From contig DXKH01000015.1 of assembly GCA_019415335.1 (NCBI GenBank), positions 205,399 through 269,398 on the forward strand: a stretch of DNA of 64,000 nt, written 5' to 3'. The first letter of the stretch is position 1; every line of letters starts with the position of its first letter. The stretch is from Citrobacter sp. GTDB lineage: Bacteria; Pseudomonadota; Gammaproteobacteria; Enterobacterales; Enterobacteriaceae. A model generated the notes under the pieces. It saw only the letters and a list, made by a program, of their open reading frames with translations. It had not been told where the DNA came from and made no database searches. Position numbers and translations under genes: made by a program. Of this stretch, positions 1 through 7,973 are shown one piece after another.

Positions 1-144
1 TTTTGGCACTGAGCAGACCTAAAGCAAGTCTGTTAGGCCCGCTGTGAGCGATAAGCAGACCTTAAGCTACTTCCTCAGGTATGCCATACCCCACTCCCAG
101 CATACGTTACCGTGCTTCGGGGAATTTGCAGAGCAGTAGTAATG

Positions 145-537
145 TTACTTTTGTATTCTGTTAACGCGGACTACTGGAGGTTGCGTTTTGGTGTCCAGAC
201 TGCCGTTGATACTGATCATTTGATCGGGTTTTACCGTGCGACCATCAAAGACAGAAAGCGGAATCAGGGTATGGATGCTGCCGGTTTTGTCGCGAAAAAC
301 AAATTTATCACCGCCTTGATCATCAATCAGATTGCCACGCAGAGAGATGGTTGCGCCGTCATGCATGGTTTTAGCTTGTTGAACTGTCATGGTTCTCGCA
401 TCTTCAGTACCGCGATACCCCTCATCCAGGGCGTGCGGCGGTGGCGGTGCCGTATCTTTTTTCAGTCCACCATTATCGTCAGCAAACACTGTCGGGATTA
501 AAAAACAACATATTAATAGTGCCACGAATAATTTCAT
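145..537 (-). CDS. ydeI: YdeI-like periplasmic OB-fold (BOF) stress protein
   Basis: The 130-residue product begins with a signal peptide (hydrophobic to about residue 19, then an Ala-Asp-Asp junction). The mature part is a small OB-fold of the YgiW/YdeI (BOF, DUF5666-like) family. The stretch [14 protein letters not shown] and the core SLRGNLIDD match what I recall of E. coli YdeI. The family is periplasmic and linked to resistance to stress such as hydrogen peroxide and cationic antimicrobial peptides; no catalytic residues are expected. It stands alone on the minus strand and is divergent from the membrane-protein pair at 678-1637. The 144 bases to its right edge of the window hold no gene that I can support. 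Confidence 0.88.
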   Translation of the reverse strand: MKLFVALLICCFLIPTVFADDNGGLKKDTAPPPPHALDEGYRGTEDARTMTVQQAKTMHDGATISLRGNLIDDQGGDKFVFRDKTGSIHTLIPLSVFDGRTVKPDQMISINGSLDTKTQPPVVRVNRIQK

Positions 538-677
538 TTCGCCCTCATCTCATTGTCAACTTGACTTATTAAGTCTGGTTGCTATTCCTTAATCTGGCAA
601 ACGGGAAGAGTCTTAAAAGGCAATATTGTTACGAATCATTTAACTGACGAGATACAAGCGAAACGGTGAGGTTAAAG

Positions 678-1181
678 ATGTCCAGAGTAAACATAAAAAT
701 CCCCGGAATTGAAGAGAGTCAGCGTTTTCTGAATTTTGAAGCGAAATTTCATAAGGTTGGGTTTATTGTTTTACTCTGTATTATTTTCCTGGCCATAGTC
801 GGTGTTTTTTCTGGTGGTTATTTCAGCAATTCCATGATGAGGGATACGACCGGGGATATGACAGTATATTTAGAGCGATTTGGTCGATTACAAACAGAGT
901 TTAAATTAAAAATTTCCACTACAGATCAACGTTCCGGGGAAAATATTTTTCGCATTGGTGGAGATTTCAATACTTTTTATGAGACAGAAAATATCTGGCC
1001 TCAACCTGACAGCATGTTCAGCAAGGGAGACGACCTGTACCTGGTGTATAACACTCGTGAAAATCAGCAAGATATATCCATCTGGTTATTTGTTATCCCT
1101 GTTAAACCTGGCAGCGCAAAGAACGTCATCCAGTTAAACTCCGGTCCTGAAATCCATTTCAGGCAGTTTATTTATCCGTAG
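678..1181 (+). CDS. hypothetical single-pass membrane protein paired with DUF421 gene
   Basis: A 167-residue protein of unknown function. Residues about 27-48 form one strong hydrophobic segment (GFIVLLCIIFLAIVGVF), preceded by a short N-terminal tail and followed by a mostly polar domain of about 115 residues, probably periplasmic. I chose the ATG at 678 because a GAGG ribosome-binding site lies about 7 bases upstream; the in-frame GTG at 666 would overlap that site. The stop is 9 bases before the DUF421 gene, so the two are very likely cotranscribed. This arrangement, a small membrane-anchored partner followed by a YetF-type protein, is seen elsewhere, but I cannot assign a role. Confidence 0.75.
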   Translation: MSRVNIKIPGIEESQRFLNFEAKFHKVGFIVLLCIIFLAIVGVFSGGYFSNSMMRDTTGDMTVYLERFGRLQTEFKLKISTTDQRSGENIFRIGGDFNTFYETENIWPQPDSMFSKGDDLYLVYNTRENQQDISIWLFVIPVKPGSAKNVIQLNSGPEIHFRQFIYP

Positions 1182-1190
1182 GAGGTCAGT

Positions 1191-1637
1191 ATGGAAATGG
1201 TGCTGAGGGCCTTAGCCATATATCTTATTTTACTGGTCGTGTTTAAGATTGTTGGACGCCGTGCGTTATTACAAATGACCAGTTTCGACCTGATTTTACT
1301 GTTGATTATTAGCGAAGCCACACAGCAGGCATTACTGGGCAATGATTTTTCCGTTACGGGGGCAATGCTCACCATTGTCACGTTGGTGGCGATCGACATA
1401 TTGTTCGGATTCATTAAAAAACAGATGAATGGGGCTGAATCTGCTCTTGATGGATCACCGGTTATTCTGCTGGAGCACGGCGAACCGTTAATGGAAAAAA
1501 TGAAAATGGTAGATGTCTCTCTCGACGATATTTTAGTGGCTGCCCGGCAGAGCCAGGGCATTACGGAGCCGGGTAAAATTAAGTACGCCATTCTGGAACG
1601 TAATGGGCATATTTCAGTTATTCCTCAAGAGGATTAA
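1191..1637 (+). CDS. DUF421 (YetF-type) membrane protein
   Basis: A 148-residue protein with three hydrophobic helices in the first 75 residues and a soluble C-terminal domain with the DUF421 signatures: the early GRRALLQMTSFDLI segment, and the later GSPVILLEHGEPL and SLDDILVAARQSQGI segments. YetF family members are inner-membrane proteins of uncertain function, sometimes tied to stress or spore physiology. It follows the single-pass membrane gene by 9 bases (with a GGAGG ribosome-binding site) and precedes the CinA-like gene by 11 bases, which indicates a three-gene operon. It is shorter than the long YetF proteins of Bacillus but normal for proteobacterial DUF421. Confidence 0.85.
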   Translation: MEMVLRALAIYLILLVVFKIVGRRALLQMTSFDLILLLIISEATQQALLGNDFSVTGAMLTIVTLVAIDILFGFIKKQMNGAESALDGSPVILLEHGEPLMEKMKMVDVSLDDILVAARQSQGITEPGKIKYAILERNGHISVIPQED

Positions 1638-1648
1638 GGGAGAAGATA

Positions 1649-2167
1649 ATGAAAAAATCGGCATATAACGAAGCGAAAACCGCTGGCGAGTTAACGAAAC
1701 AGATCGCGAATACGTTTATTGCCAGCGGCTTATCCTTAACCACGGCTGAATCCTGCACCGGTGGGCATCTGGCTGCCGCGCTTTGCGCTGAGGCAGATAC
1801 GGCTGCATTTTATGATATTGGCATCATTACCTTTAGTGACAGTGCGAAACGGAAAATGCTTGGCGTACAGGCCAGCACGCTGGAGAAATTTACCGCCGTA
1901 AGTGAACAGACGGTAAGAGAAATGTCAGAAGGTGCCCGGGTACGCGCCGAAACAGATATCAGTATTGCCATTAGCGGCTATGCCGGACCGGACGGTGGAG
2001 AGGACGGTACTCCCGCTGGTACAGTCTGGTTTGCGTGGAATTTTCGCGGACAGATTGCGACAAAACGAGAGTTTTTTTCCGGCGGATGTCAGGACGTCAT
2101 TGAAAAAGCGGTATGTTACAGCCTGGCGGTTTTAGTGGAAAAAGTCTCTGCCTGGCACCGGCTCTGA
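1649..2167 (+). CDS. ydeJ: CinA C-terminal-like (nicotinamide-nucleotide amidase family) protein
   Basis: The 172-residue protein consists of the CinA C-terminal domain only. Visible motifs are LTTAESCTGGHLAAAL (residues about 27-42, with the catalytic-type Ser/Thr cluster), YDIGIITFSDSAKRKMLGV, and AISGYAGPDGGEDGTPAGTVW. Family members such as PncC hydrolyse NMN to nicotinate mononucleotide. YdeJ of E. coli is an inactive or uncharacterised paralogue, so activity cannot be assumed here. In place of the usual G-I-A-G-P signature this protein has GYAGP, a departure worth noting. It is the third gene of the plus-strand set starting at 678 and has a GGGAGA ribosome-binding site. Confidence 0.85.
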   Translation: MKKSAYNEAKTAGELTKQIANTFIASGLSLTTAESCTGGHLAAALCAEADTAAFYDIGIITFSDSAKRKMLGVQASTLEKFTAVSEQTVREMSEGARVRAETDISIAISGYAGPDGGEDGTPAGTVWFAWNFRGQIATKREFFSGGCQDVIEKAVCYSLAVLVEKVSAWHRL

Positions 2168-2216
2168 CTCTGTTTTGTCAGTACCGGTGCTCTGCCCGAG
2201 GCAAAGCGTAAAGAAC

Positions 2217-2723
2217 TTATTTTTTGGCTTCGACGCCGTTTGCATCGGATCTCAGAAGAAACTGCCCAGTCGTTTGCGGGAGATGCTTAATCATCCAGTC
2301 CGCCATATCGTGTTCTTGCGCCAGAATCGCCTCAAGAGCAGGTATGGATACGGTGTCACCCGCCTTCTCTGCGGCGGTCAGCAGCGATGTATAACAAGCG
2401 ATTTCAAATTGTTCGAACACATAGCCACTGATCGCTCCCTTTACAATTTCATCGGAAGGAAACATGCCACCAATCGACTGGCCAAACGCGGCCATTTTAC
2501 TCATGGAGTCTTTTAGAACAGAACGCGAAATATCGTTTCGCTCAAGAATTTCTTCCAGCACGGTAATCTGATGTTTTGTCTCAGTCACGTGTTGCTCAAT
2601 TCTGGCACGTAAATCAGGATAATTATCGATACGGTTCGCCATCGATTCCAGCATGGATTCCGCTTGCTTTTCCATCGCATGGGCATCCCGTAACCAGTCA
2701 TGATAATGCTCTGTATGATTCAT
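2217..2723 (-). CDS. yciE: YciE, ferritin-like DUF892 protein
   Basis: A 168-residue all-helical protein of the DUF892 ferritin-like family. The repeated Glu/His pattern typical of di-iron four-helix bundles can be seen (HAMEKQAESML near the N-terminus, EQHVTETKHQ, FEIACYTSL, and AQEHDMADWM near the C-terminus). The last gene of the yciGFE stress cluster, it starts 24 bases after yciF ends. In E. coli and Salmonella these genes are induced in stationary phase and by bile or acid through RpoS, and the products are cytoplasmic with an unproven biochemical role. Confidence 0.9.
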   Translation of the reverse strand: MNHTEHYHDWLRDAHAMEKQAESMLESMANRIDNYPDLRARIEQHVTETKHQITVLEEILERNDISRSVLKDSMSKMAAFGQSIGGMFPSDEIVKGAISGYVFEQFEIACYTSLLTAAEKAGDTVSIPALEAILAQEHDMADWMIKHLPQTTGQFLLRSDANGVEAKK

Positions 2724-2747
2724 CGTAATTTCCTCGTGTCAGTGATA

Positions 2748-3245
2748 TTATCGTTTCTCAGCCTTCTTATTGATGTTCCCCACGGCGAGGTCTGTTAATT
2801 TCAGATCGGTTTCCTTTTCTTCTTCAAGGGTTTCCGCCAGGAGTTTTACCGCCTTTTTATAACCCAGTTGTTCCGCAAGCGTTGCCAGAGTGCCATAACT
2901 GGCTATCTCATAATGCTCTACTTTTTGTGCCGCTGCGATTAAGGCCGCATCGCGAACTTCATTTTTTTCCGTGCTCTCGATGACCTCATTCGCTTCTTCA
3001 ATCAAACCTTCCATCGCCACGCATTTCATACGTTTAATCTTAATTGCCGGCTCTTGTTCAATGATTTGGTCTATACGCTCTATTTGTCCCTGAGTTTCCT
3101 CCAGGTGCGCATTAAAAGCCGCGCTAAGTTTCTCACTTGATGCCGCTCTGGCAAGTTTAGCCAGTCCACGCGTTAATTGTTTTTCAGCGCTGTAGGTATC
3201 TGAAAGCAGGTGAATAAATACATCTTCAATACTTTTCATATTCAT
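2748..3245 (-). CDS. yciF: YciF, ferritin-like DUF892 protein
   Basis: A 165-residue DUF892 protein that matches E. coli YciF closely from MNMKSIEDVFIHLL to the end. The family forms a four-helix, ferritin-like bundle. Candidate metal ligands are Glu in SAEKQLTR, Glu/His in AHLEETQGQ, Glu in AMEGLIEEAN, and Glu/His in AQKVEHYEIASYG. The start at 3245 keeps the MNMK start of the E. coli protein and has an AAGG ribosome-binding site. It is a paralogue of the adjacent yciE product, and the two may form mixed oligomers (inference). Confidence 0.92.
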   Translation of the reverse strand: MNMKSIEDVFIHLLSDTYSAEKQLTRGLAKLARAASSEKLSAAFNAHLEETQGQIERIDQIIEQEPAIKIKRMKCVAMEGLIEEANEVIESTEKNEVRDAALIAAAQKVEHYEIASYGTLATLAEQLGYKKAVKLLAETLEEEKETDLKLTDLAVGNINKKAEKR

Positions 3246-3337
3246 AGGAATACCTTCCGGGTTATAGGAATATCTGCGAGTCCAGAACTGACCCGCAGGA
3301 CACTCTTTTTATTAAAAGATGAAACTGAAGCTAATAA

Positions 3338-3523
3338 TCAGGAATTGTCAGATTTACGGCCACCACTGTGACTGTTCTGCCCGCCTTTCTTACCCGCTTC
3401 AGAGGCACGTTGCGGATCGTTTTTAAAATTTCCCCCGCTGTGCTGGCCGCCTTTGCGGCCTGCTTCAGATGCCTTATCTCGGTTTTCAGCGAAATTACCG
3501 GAACCACCACGATGTTCTGCCAT
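3338..3523 (-). CDS. yciG: YciG/YmdF-type KGG-repeat stress protein
   Basis: A 61-residue hydrophilic, glycine-rich, basic protein containing two copies of the KGG motif (ASEAGRKGGQHSGGNF and ASEAGKKGGQNSHSGG). In this family each motif follows a short helix. YciG, YmdF and relatives are induced under general stress and have been linked to motility and acid resistance, but the mechanism is unknown. The protein is probably disordered and cytoplasmic. It heads the yciGFE cluster, with 92 bases separating it from yciF, which leaves room for an internal promoter or terminator. Confidence 0.9.
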   Translation of the reverse strand: MAEHRGGSGNFAENRDKASEAGRKGGQHSGGNFKNDPQRASEAGKKGGQNSHSGGRKSDNS

Positions 3524-3864
3524 ATATCACCTCATCTGTATCGGTTATGTCAGTCAGATACAAAAGTGTTTTCGTACCTGTCGTTGTTCAGTGCTTAACA
3601 TTAGTGGTTATCCTGACTTAGTCAAATTTAATATACAGCTCCAGTCTTTTTATTATCTTTATTATTCAATATATTGAAAAACTCCCGCGTCGTTTATTTA
3701 TATCTTTCCATAATATTAATGCAAAGTAACCCCATGACTACTCTAGAAATAATAAAAAACCACTCAAACCAGGATTAATCCCATACGAAACATTATTAAG
3801 ATACAAGTCGTTAAATTTGTTCTACGCTTATTGATTCTTACCAGAAAAATAGAGAGGTGATTGA
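3524..3864. other. AT-rich divergent intergenic region
   Basis: These 341 bases separate the minus-strand yciGFE cluster from the plus-strand SDR gene at 3865, so they should contain the promoters of both. They are much richer in A and T than the coding DNA around them. The reading frames here are short and without a convincing ribosome-binding site. I see no palindrome or known operator that I would name. Confidence 0.5.
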
Positions 3865-4773
3865 ATGGCGAATAAATATAATGAAAAACAGGGGGCTATT
3901 ATAACAAATACAGAGCGTTTTCCTGCTCCACCTTTTCCACACCAAAAACAACCATTTCCGGGGCTTGCCGGAAAAATGCAACCACGTCCCGATCACGGTG
4001 AAGAAAGCTATCAGGGAAGCGGTCGGCTTGCTGGCCGAAAAGTGTTAATTACCGGTGGTGATTCAGGTATTGGTCGTGCAGTTGCTATTGCGTATGCGCG
4101 TGAAGGTGCGGATGTCGCTATCAACTACCTGCCTGATGAAGAAGAGGACGCTCGTGAGGTCGTCGATCTGATAAAAAAAGCAGGAAGAAATGTCGTGGCG
4201 ATCCCTGGTGATATCTGTGAGGAATCGTTTTGCCAACACCTGGTTAATCAGGTGGTTGAGTCCTTAGGTGGCCTTGATGTACTGGTCAACAACGCGGGAC
4301 GCCAGCAATTCTGTGAGTCGATTGAAGAGCTTACAACTGATGCCTTTGATGCAACCTTCAAGACCAATGTCTATTCGATATTCTGGATTACTAAAGCGGC
4401 AGTCCGCCACTTGCCCTCAGGGGGAGTGATTATCAACACCTCGTCGGTGCAAGCTTACGAGCCCAGCGAAATCCTGCTGGATTATGCTCAGACCAAAGCA
4501 GCGATCGTTGCTTTTACAAAATCGCTGGCAAAACAACTGGCACCGAAAGGGATCCGGGTAAATGCCGTTGCTCCAGGTCCCTACTGGACGGTTCTACAAT
4601 GTTGTGGCGGCCAGCCACAGGAGAAAATTGAGCAGTTTGGTGCCAATTCACCGCTCGGTCGACCGGGTCAGCCCGCAGAAATTGCACCACTTTATGTCAC
4701 CCTGGCTTGCGCGGAGAACAGCTATACGTCCGGGCAAGTCTGGTGTTCTGACGGTGGGACCGGGACGTTATAA
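3865..4773 (+). CDS. YghA/YhdG-type NAD(P)-dependent SDR oxidoreductase
   Basis: A 302-residue classical short-chain dehydrogenase with the N-terminal extension of about 55 residues typical of the YghA/general-stress GsiB-YhdG group. The extension includes PPFPHQKQPFPGLAGKMQPRP. Cofactor motif TGGDSGIG lies at 63-70, NNAG at 142-145, and the catalytic Ser193/194, Tyr207 and Lys211 are in place, so the enzyme looks active. Substrate is unknown; relatives reduce small aldehydes or ketones, and many are RpoS-dependent stress proteins. That fits its position beside yciGFE. Near residues 240-249 the usual GPIWTPLQ segment reads GPYWTVLQCC, a departure close to the substrate loop. Confidence 0.88.
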   Translation: MANKYNEKQGAIITNTERFPAPPFPHQKQPFPGLAGKMQPRPDHGEESYQGSGRLAGRKVLITGGDSGIGRAVAIAYAREGADVAINYLPDEEEDAREVVDLIKKAGRNVVAIPGDICEESFCQHLVNQVVESLGGLDVLVNNAGRQQFCESIEELTTDAFDATFKTNVYSIFWITKAAVRHLPSGGVIINTSSVQAYEPSEILLDYAQTKAAIVAFTKSLAKQLAPKGIRVNAVAPGPYWTVLQCCGGQPQEKIEQFGANSPLGRPGQPAEIAPLYVTLACAENSYTSGQVWCSDGGTGTL

Positions 4774-4789
4774 CGAGCGATTACATGAG

Positions 4790-4939
4790 ATGAATCACAG
4801 TAGAACGACTGATGAAAGCACTGACCCGTCAGGGTTCTCATCATTCAGCGTCGATACACGAGCGGCGGACGATATCGTTCCTCTGGCTGAATATTTATCC
4901 ACCCAGGGTTCACATAACCTTGATGTGGTAAGTATTTAG
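4790..4939 (+). CDS. possible small ORF, 49 residues
   Basis: An open frame from ATG at 4790 encodes a 49-residue acidic peptide (begins MNHSRTTDES, ends HNLDVVSI). It starts 16 bases after the SDR stop and has only a weak GAG-like ribosome-binding site. I recognise no family. It may be a small stress protein, the remnant of a longer gene, or chance. Its only support is position, and the next gene is also a small orphan. Confidence 0.25.
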   Translation: MNHSRTTDESTDPSGFSSFSVDTRAADDIVPLAEYLSTQGSHNLDVVSI

Positions 4940-4947
4940 TTTGATTC

Positions 4948-4982
4948 CCCTGATACCCTGATACCCTGATACCCTGATACCC
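4948..4982. repeat. 8-bp tandem repeat (CCCTGATA x4) next to a ribosome-binding site
   Basis: Four perfect head-to-tail copies of CCCTGATA run from 4948 to 4979 and are followed by a partial fifth copy (CCC). The AGGAG ribosome-binding site of the gene at 4993 begins at the very next base (4983). The unit length is not a multiple of three, but the array is outside the coding frame. Any length change would therefore alter the 5' leader or promoter spacing and not the protein. Confidence 0.9.
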
Positions 4983-4992
4983 AGGAGATTAA

Positions 4993-5265
4993 ATGGCTGA
5001 CGTAAATGAACGCATTGAAATCCTTGAGAAAACCCTTATTGATCTGAGTCTCGATCTTCACGCTGCAAAGGTTGCTATTAACGTTTTATCTACTGTGATA
5101 AACACCATGAGTGGTGAACCTGGTTTACTTGAGAGATCATATGAGCAAACCAGAAGTTCTGCTCCTCTTGTAAAGTTCAATCACCCAGTAGAGGAAGGTT
5201 ATGAGGATAAACTTACGGAGAGAATATTGAATCTTCTCTCGGCTACCCAACACGGGCTTAAATAA
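4993..5265 (+). CDS. small helical/coiled-coil protein of unknown function
   Basis: A 90-residue protein with an AGGAG ribosome-binding site 5 bases before the ATG. Residues about 5-40 show a heptad-like pattern (NERIEILEKTLIDLSLDLHAAKVAINVL) that should form a coiled coil. A polar linker follows, then a second amphipathic helix near residues 72-86. This two-helix layout resembles that of small anti-adaptor or YecF-like proteins. The sequence similarity to those is too weak for a name, and I do not claim one. The gene is isolated, flanked by the tandem repeat upstream and a hairpin downstream. Confidence 0.65.
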   Translation: MADVNERIEILEKTLIDLSLDLHAAKVAINVLSTVINTMSGEPGLLERSYEQTRSSAPLVKFNHPVEEGYEDKLTERILNLLSATQHGLK

Positions 5266-5642
5266 GCCAAAACTCCCCCCAGAGGATAAGCGGAATATCC
5301 TCTCAGGGTGATCGCATTCCGGACTCTACAGCCGGAGACAAATCAGCCCGGGAGTGGGTGTTCAGATATGTACAATAATTCCCCTTAATGAAAAATCTGA
5401 GCGCACTAGTTACGTACACACTGTCGGCCCATGGCACAGAGTGGGCAGCTAGCTGAGATGAAGCGTCGTATTGAGCGAAGAGCGGATGTTTATGCTCATC
5501 ATCACCGTTGATGGACGCATAACAAGATGTATTAATCAACGGGGAGCCGCGCAACTTAAGCAGGTTCATTTGTTTTATATTAAGATGCTTATCCGGCAGG
5601 TGCTTTAAGATCAAGTCTCAGGATCAAGATGGATTTTTGGAC
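5266..5642. other. gene-free stretch with one hairpin
   Basis: These 377 bases carry no convincing gene. At 5281-5303 an 8-bp inverted repeat (AGAGGATA / TATCCTCT, 7-base loop) directly follows the small gene at 4993 and could act as a weak terminator or mRNA-stabilising hairpin, although it has no T-run. A minus-strand open frame (5303-5614) has no recognisable ribosome-binding site or family, and I consider it chance. The last part must hold the promoter of the WYL regulator. Confidence 0.5.
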
Positions 5643-6332
5643 ATGACCAGAACAGAAAGGCTTCTCGAATTACTACAGATATTAAGGGCACAACGATATC
5701 CGATCACAGCTTCCGCTCTCTCGGAACGATTAGGAATAAGTGTACGCTCCCTTTACAGAGATATTAAAACGCTACAACACCAGGGCGTATCCATTGAAGG
5801 AGGCGCAGGAATTGGATATATCATCAAGTCTGACTTTCATTTACCTCCCTTAAATCTTTCTCATGAAGAAATCAATGCTATTACACTTGGGTTAAATTGG
5901 GTCTCTCATAATACAGATTATGATTTCAAAAACACCGCAAGAAATGCGCTTGCAAAAATACATGCCGTCATTCCCGGTGAATTAAAAAATCTTATAGAGA
6001 GTCAATCCTATCTGACCGGTCCTTCAGAAAGGAATGAGGTATTTTTCGAAGACATTCGTAATGCTATTAAAAATCGAAAAAGAATCAAAATAACGTATCG
6101 TGACAAGCAAGACATTTACTCTTCTCGAATTATATGGCCCATCGCATTGGTATATATGGAGTCATGCTGGCTTTTGGTTGCATGGTGTGAGATGAGAAAT
6201 GATTTTCGTCATTTCAGAACGGATAAAATCGAAGATATTGTGCAACTGGATTCCATGTACAGGGAAAGCAGAACGGTTTTATTGAAAAAATGGAGAATAA
6301 AAGAAGGGATCTGCGTGGGGAAAGAGTACTGA
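5643..6332 (+). CDS. YafY-type HTH + WYL-domain transcriptional regulator
   Basis: The 229-residue product has an N-terminal DeoR/HTH_11 winged helix (residues about 1-58, with TASALSERLGISVRSLYRDIKTLQ as the helix-turn-helix). A WYL domain follows, roughly 130-205. WYL proteins bind ligands such as nucleotides or oligonucleotides, and this subgroup commonly represses a neighbouring oxidoreductase. The ATG at 5643 is preferred over the TTG at 5637 because homologues start at MTRTERL. It lies 70 bases upstream of the SDR gene at 6403 on the same strand, and the pair is probably one regulatory unit (inference). Confidence 0.85.
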   Translation: MTRTERLLELLQILRAQRYPITASALSERLGISVRSLYRDIKTLQHQGVSIEGGAGIGYIIKSDFHLPPLNLSHEEINAITLGLNWVSHNTDYDFKNTARNALAKIHAVIPGELKNLIESQSYLTGPSERNEVFFEDIRNAIKNRKRIKITYRDKQDIYSSRIIWPIALVYMESCWLLVAWCEMRNDFRHFRTDKIEDIVQLDSMYRESRTVLLKKWRIKEGICVGKEY

Positions 6333-6402
6333 CAAAAACTGTCACAGCCAATTTGTATACTACCCCAGATGTAAAACTCAATTCTACTTCAGAGGGGGAA
6401 TT

Positions 6403-7149
6403 ATGAATTTTCAGAATAAAGTAGCTATTATAACAGGAAGTACCGCAGGTATAGGTGAAGCCGTCGCAGAGCAATTACACAAACAGGGTGCTAAGGTCGT
6501 CATTGTATCCCGCTCGTCAGAGCAGGCTAAACAAAAAGCGAAACTGTTATCTTCACAGGGACAACAAGCAATGGGGATAGGATGTGATGTGTCGCAGCCT
6601 GGACAAGTACAGAAAATGATAGATGACGTTATCAAATATTTTGGCAGGCTTGATTATGCTGTAAATAATGCAGGCTTAACAGGTGAGCATGGTAAAGACA
6701 TAACAGAACAGACCGTTGAAAACTGGGATAAAGTCATTGCCACCTCATTGAGTGGTATTTTTTACTGTCTAAAATACGAGATACCTCAGATGATGAAGTC
6801 TGGTGGCTCTATTGTTAATTTATCTGCAGTAAATGGCCTGGTTGGCATTCCTGGTTTGGCACCTTACACTGCGGCTAAACATGGTATTATCGGTTTAACC
6901 CAAACCGCAGCGCTAGAGTTTGCATGTCAAGGCATTCGAATCAATGCAGTCGCGCCGGGCTATGTCCAAACCCCACGCATGGGTGAATTCCCTGAAAATA
7001 TCGTACGCAGTTTCGCAAATAGTCACCCAATGAAAAGGATGGCAAAAATGCAAGAAATAGCAGACTTCATATTGTTTTTGCTGTCAGACAAATCAGCGTT
7101 CTGTACTGGTGGAGTATATCCAATTGATGGTGGGTATCTAGCTGAGTGA
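6403..7149 (+). CDS. short-chain dehydrogenase/reductase (FabG/glucose-dehydrogenase-like)
   Basis: A 248-residue classical SDR of normal length. It shows the cofactor motif TGSTAGIG at 11-18, NNAG at 88-91, catalytic Ser141, Tyr155 and Lys159, and the C-terminal PIDGGYLA. SRSSEQ after the second beta strand (Arg37) favours NADP(H). The natural substrate cannot be read from the sequence. The gene has a GAGGGGG ribosome-binding site and follows the WYL regulator. Its codons are richer in A and T than the backbone genes to the right, consistent with acquisition as a cassette with its regulator. Confidence 0.85.
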   Translation: MNFQNKVAIITGSTAGIGEAVAEQLHKQGAKVVIVSRSSEQAKQKAKLLSSQGQQAMGIGCDVSQPGQVQKMIDDVIKYFGRLDYAVNNAGLTGEHGKDITEQTVENWDKVIATSLSGIFYCLKYEIPQMMKSGGSIVNLSAVNGLVGIPGLAPYTAAKHGIIGLTQTAALEFACQGIRINAVAPGYVQTPRMGEFPENIVRSFANSHPMKRMAKMQEIADFILFLLSDKSAFCTGGVYPIDGGYLAE

Positions 7150-7423
7150 AATTCCACTTAAGTCCTTTTTAACCGTAATAATTGCCTCACCTGGTGGCAG
7201 GCTCAATGGGTGTTAGAATATATAATTAACGTTTCCATTATAGGGCAAGTGATAAAAGTATTTCCAGTATGGATTAACATGAGGTTTGATGATCGGCTTT
7301 TCATTGGTTTATACATCATGCCATTAACAACGTCCGCTCCTGGCAAAGCCGACGTTGCAACTATTCAGTAAGGAGCACCTGTCGGCTTAATAATCTGACC
7401 ATGGATGTGGCGGAGATTGACTA

Positions 7424-7630
7424 TCAAGTCGGGTTATTGCTAACAGCGCGAGCCATTAAAAGGTTGTCAATCAACCCTGGATCTGTAGGTTGCCTTGGCA
7501 GGCGTTCTCGGGGGCGTGTGTTTGAGGCCGACATATCATGTTTGATAAGCATACTCATGCAGCCAAAATGCGTTTTTGTATCTTTAGCGGCGATACGCTT
7601 TGCGGGGAGATTCATAATATAACTGATCAC
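7424..7630 (-). pseudogene. C-terminal remnant of an atypical SDR / NAD-dependent oxidoreductase
   Basis: The minus-strand frame ends with a block typical of the C-terminus of NmrA/epimerase-like oxidoreductases (a short THFGCMSMLIKHDMSA run, then TRPRERLPRQPTDPGLIDNL, where intact members have TREL-GWQPT-PGLI-DL). Only about 68 residues remain; the Rossmann fold and active site are missing. No upstream continuation in other frames is visible before the AraC remnant on the other strand begins. I take it as the tail of a decayed gene. Confidence 0.6.
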
Positions 7631-7647
7631 TTCAGCCAGGCTGTGCG

Positions 7648-7930
7648 TTGGGTTCCTTCTTCTGCCACCCGACCGCCTTTACTCACGCGACGAGCGTTGC
7701 CAGACATTTCAACGTAAAAGTGGGTAGGGCGCCGGTGGAGTACTTTGCGCGCTGGCGCATGTTGTTGGTCTGCGATCGACTGAAAAATACCGACAACTCC
7801 GTCGCGCTGATTGCCAACGCGTTGGGTTACGAGTTTGACACTGCGTTTGGTAAAGTCTTTAACGTGTGATGGGATGATCTCCCGGGCGGCATCGCCAGGT
7901 GACGGCTGGCAAACGGCAGAGATTAAAAAT
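7648..7930 (+). pseudogene. AraC-family regulator remnant (C-terminal HTH, frameshifted)
   Basis: The plus strand encodes the C-terminal DNA-binding part of an AraC regulator: an ARHFNVKVGRAPVEYFARWRM-like first helix-turn-helix region and SVALIANALGYEFDTAFGKVF as the second. The frame ends at 7869. In the +1 frame the expected tail continues (RVMG, stop, SPGRHRQ), so there is both a frameshift and an in-frame stop. The N-terminal ligand domain is absent. The gene was probably the divergent neighbour and regulator of the oxidoreductase remnant at 7424-7630. Confidence 0.7.
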
Positions 7931-7950
7931 CCACGCCTGGCGTGGATTTT
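7926..7950 (-). terminator. bidirectional Rho-independent terminator
   Basis: An 11-bp perfect stem (AAAATCCACGC / GCGTGGATTTT) with a 3-base loop is flanked by A- and T-runs. It lies 24 bases past the stop of the minus-strand GAPDH gene and would terminate it. The same stem core recurs in the terminator at 23617-23642. Confidence 0.85.
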
Positions 7951-7973
7951 AGAGAAAGTGCAAGAGCAGGGGG

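Noticed and set aside
1..144. Small frames at the left edge
   Set aside because: Too short and without start signals; the only longer frame (112-501) is antisense to ydeI.
5303..5614. Minus-strand 103-residue open frame
   Set aside because: No ribosome-binding site, family resemblance or hydrophobic pattern; amino-acid composition looks random. Left as part of a gene-free stretch.
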